A DNA stretch of 5,598 bases. Origin: an uncultured bacterium. GTDB taxonomy: Bacteria; Desulfobacterota; Desulfovibrionia; Desulfovibrionales; Desulfovibrionaceae. This document shows, in pieces, positions 5,102 through 5,598 of this stretch (within the stretch, counting starts at the first letter, position 1; each line of letters begins with the position of its first letter). Location: positions 1-5,598 of the forward strand of contig CAJMRA010000182.1 in NCBI GenBank assembly GCA_905215675.1, read 5' to 3'. Made by a program: the position numbers and the translations under genes. Below the pieces are notes generated by a model. It saw only the letters and a list, made by a program, of their open reading frames with translations, was not told the origin of the DNA and searched no databases.

Positions 5102-5533
5102 ATGAAATCGGAACAACTGTCGGTCTTTCTGGAAAATCGGGCCGGACGTCTTGCCGAAGTGACTCACACGCTCGCGGAAGCGGGCGTCAATATCCGCGCG
5201 CTGTCGCTGGCGGATACCTCCGACTTCGGCATTCTGCGCCTTATCGTCTGCAATCATGAAAAAGCCCAGACTGTCCTCAAGGAAAAGGGCTTCACCCTCG
5301 GTCGTACCCATGTTGTCGCCGTGGAAGTTCCCGATCAGCCCGGCGGGCTGGACGCCATCCTGCAACTCATGTCCGCCAACAATATCAATGTGGAATATAT
5401 GTACGCCTTTGCTCAGAGCGCGACCGACAACGCCGTCATGATCTTTCGCTTCGACAAGGTTGACGCCGCCATCGACATCCTGCAACAGAACAATTTCTCC
5501 ATCCTGCCGCCGCAGCGTCTCTGCGATCTCTAG
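5102..5533 (+). CDS. Tandem ACT-domain amino-acid-binding protein
   Basis: This 143-residue protein consists almost entirely of two ACT domains, about residues 4-68 and 71-138. The first shows VFLENRAGRLAEVTHTLAEAGVNIRAL and the second VEVPDQPGGLDAILQLMSANNINVEYMYAF, each with the Gly after the first strand and the helix-strand pattern of small-molecule-binding ACT modules. No catalytic domain is attached. ACT domains usually bind amino acids and control metabolic enzymes. Stand-alone double-ACT proteins of this type often lie near phenylacetate-CoA ligase-like genes, but none is in the window, so ligand and partner are unknown. The ATG is preceded by a strong GGGAGGA (5089-5095) with 6-nt spacing. 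It is the second gene after tatA and is followed by the palindromic element at 5556. The link to Tat export is positional only. Confidence 0.9.
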   Translation: MKSEQLSVFLENRAGRLAEVTHTLAEAGVNIRALSLADTSDFGILRLIVCNHEKAQTVLKEKGFTLGRTHVVAVEVPDQPGGLDAILQLMSANNINVEYMYAFAQSATDNAVMIFRFDKVDAAIDILQQNNFSILPPQRLCDL

Positions 5534-5555
5534 GGCGTCTTACCACTAAATCGTT

Positions 5556-5598
5556 CTTCTGGGGGGAAGGGAACCCCCTTGGCTAGCGCACAAGGTGG
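5556..5598 (+). terminator. Large palindromic terminator or extragenic repeat, cut by the window end
   Basis: CTTCT followed by GGGGGGAAGGGAACCCCC (5556-5578) begins 22 nt after the ACT-gene stop. Its end, CCCCCTTG (5574-5581), pairs with CAAGGTGG (5591-5598) at seven of eight positions around a 9-nt loop, so the window stops inside the second arm of a hairpin. A 23-nt match to the complement of 1-23 (21 of 23) shows that the element is repeated. The position after the last gene of the unit suggests transcription termination, but no T-tract is visible within the window. Confidence 0.55.

Overview
The window is GC-rich and looks chromosomal. It most resembles a Desulfovibrionaceae-type bacterium (Desulfovibrio/Bilophila relatives). 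That is inference from gene content, base composition, the short TatA form and the tandem-ACT protein; no marker gene fixes the taxon. I see six protein-coding genes, all of recognisable families, and no tRNA, rRNA, CRISPR array, transposase or phage gene.

Left to right: a minus-strand gene (46-1614) encodes a polytopic membrane protein resembling the membrane half of MprF (lysyl-phosphatidylglycerol flippase/synthase, UPF0104/YbhN-like) without the cytosolic synthase domain. It is divergent from greA (1842-2336). The greA promoter is close to consensus and is followed within about 20 nt by an intrinsic terminator that lies before the greA start codon, so greA seems to have an attenuator or small-RNA leader. 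Next comes a 474-nt gene-free stretch (2337-2810) holding two copies of a ~92-nt direct repeat (about 86% identical), several hairpins, a strong terminator probably ending greA transcription, and then a good promoter.

That promoter drives an AI-2E transporter family (PerM/TqsA-like) membrane protein (2811-3932), which overlaps by 26 nt a secreted S11-family D-Ala-D-Ala carboxypeptidase (3907-4788). A third good promoter follows at once and serves tatA (4861-5079) and a tandem-ACT-domain protein (5102-5533), 22 nt apart. The genes share a loose theme of envelope and membrane functions (lipid flippase-like, membrane transporter, peptidoglycan trimming, Tat export), but nothing shows that they form one pathway.

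Both window edges carry the same 23-nt G/C-tract element in opposite orientation (1-23 and 5556-5578; 21 of 23 identical). Each lies just downstream of the last gene of an outward-reading transcription unit. The right copy folds with the last bases of the window into the beginning of a longer hairpin, so these look like large palindromic terminators or extragenic repeats cut by the window boundaries.

I found no clearly new multi-gene system. The most interesting signals are non-coding: the greA leader terminator, the repeat- and hairpin-rich greA downstream region, and the shared palindromes at the edges.
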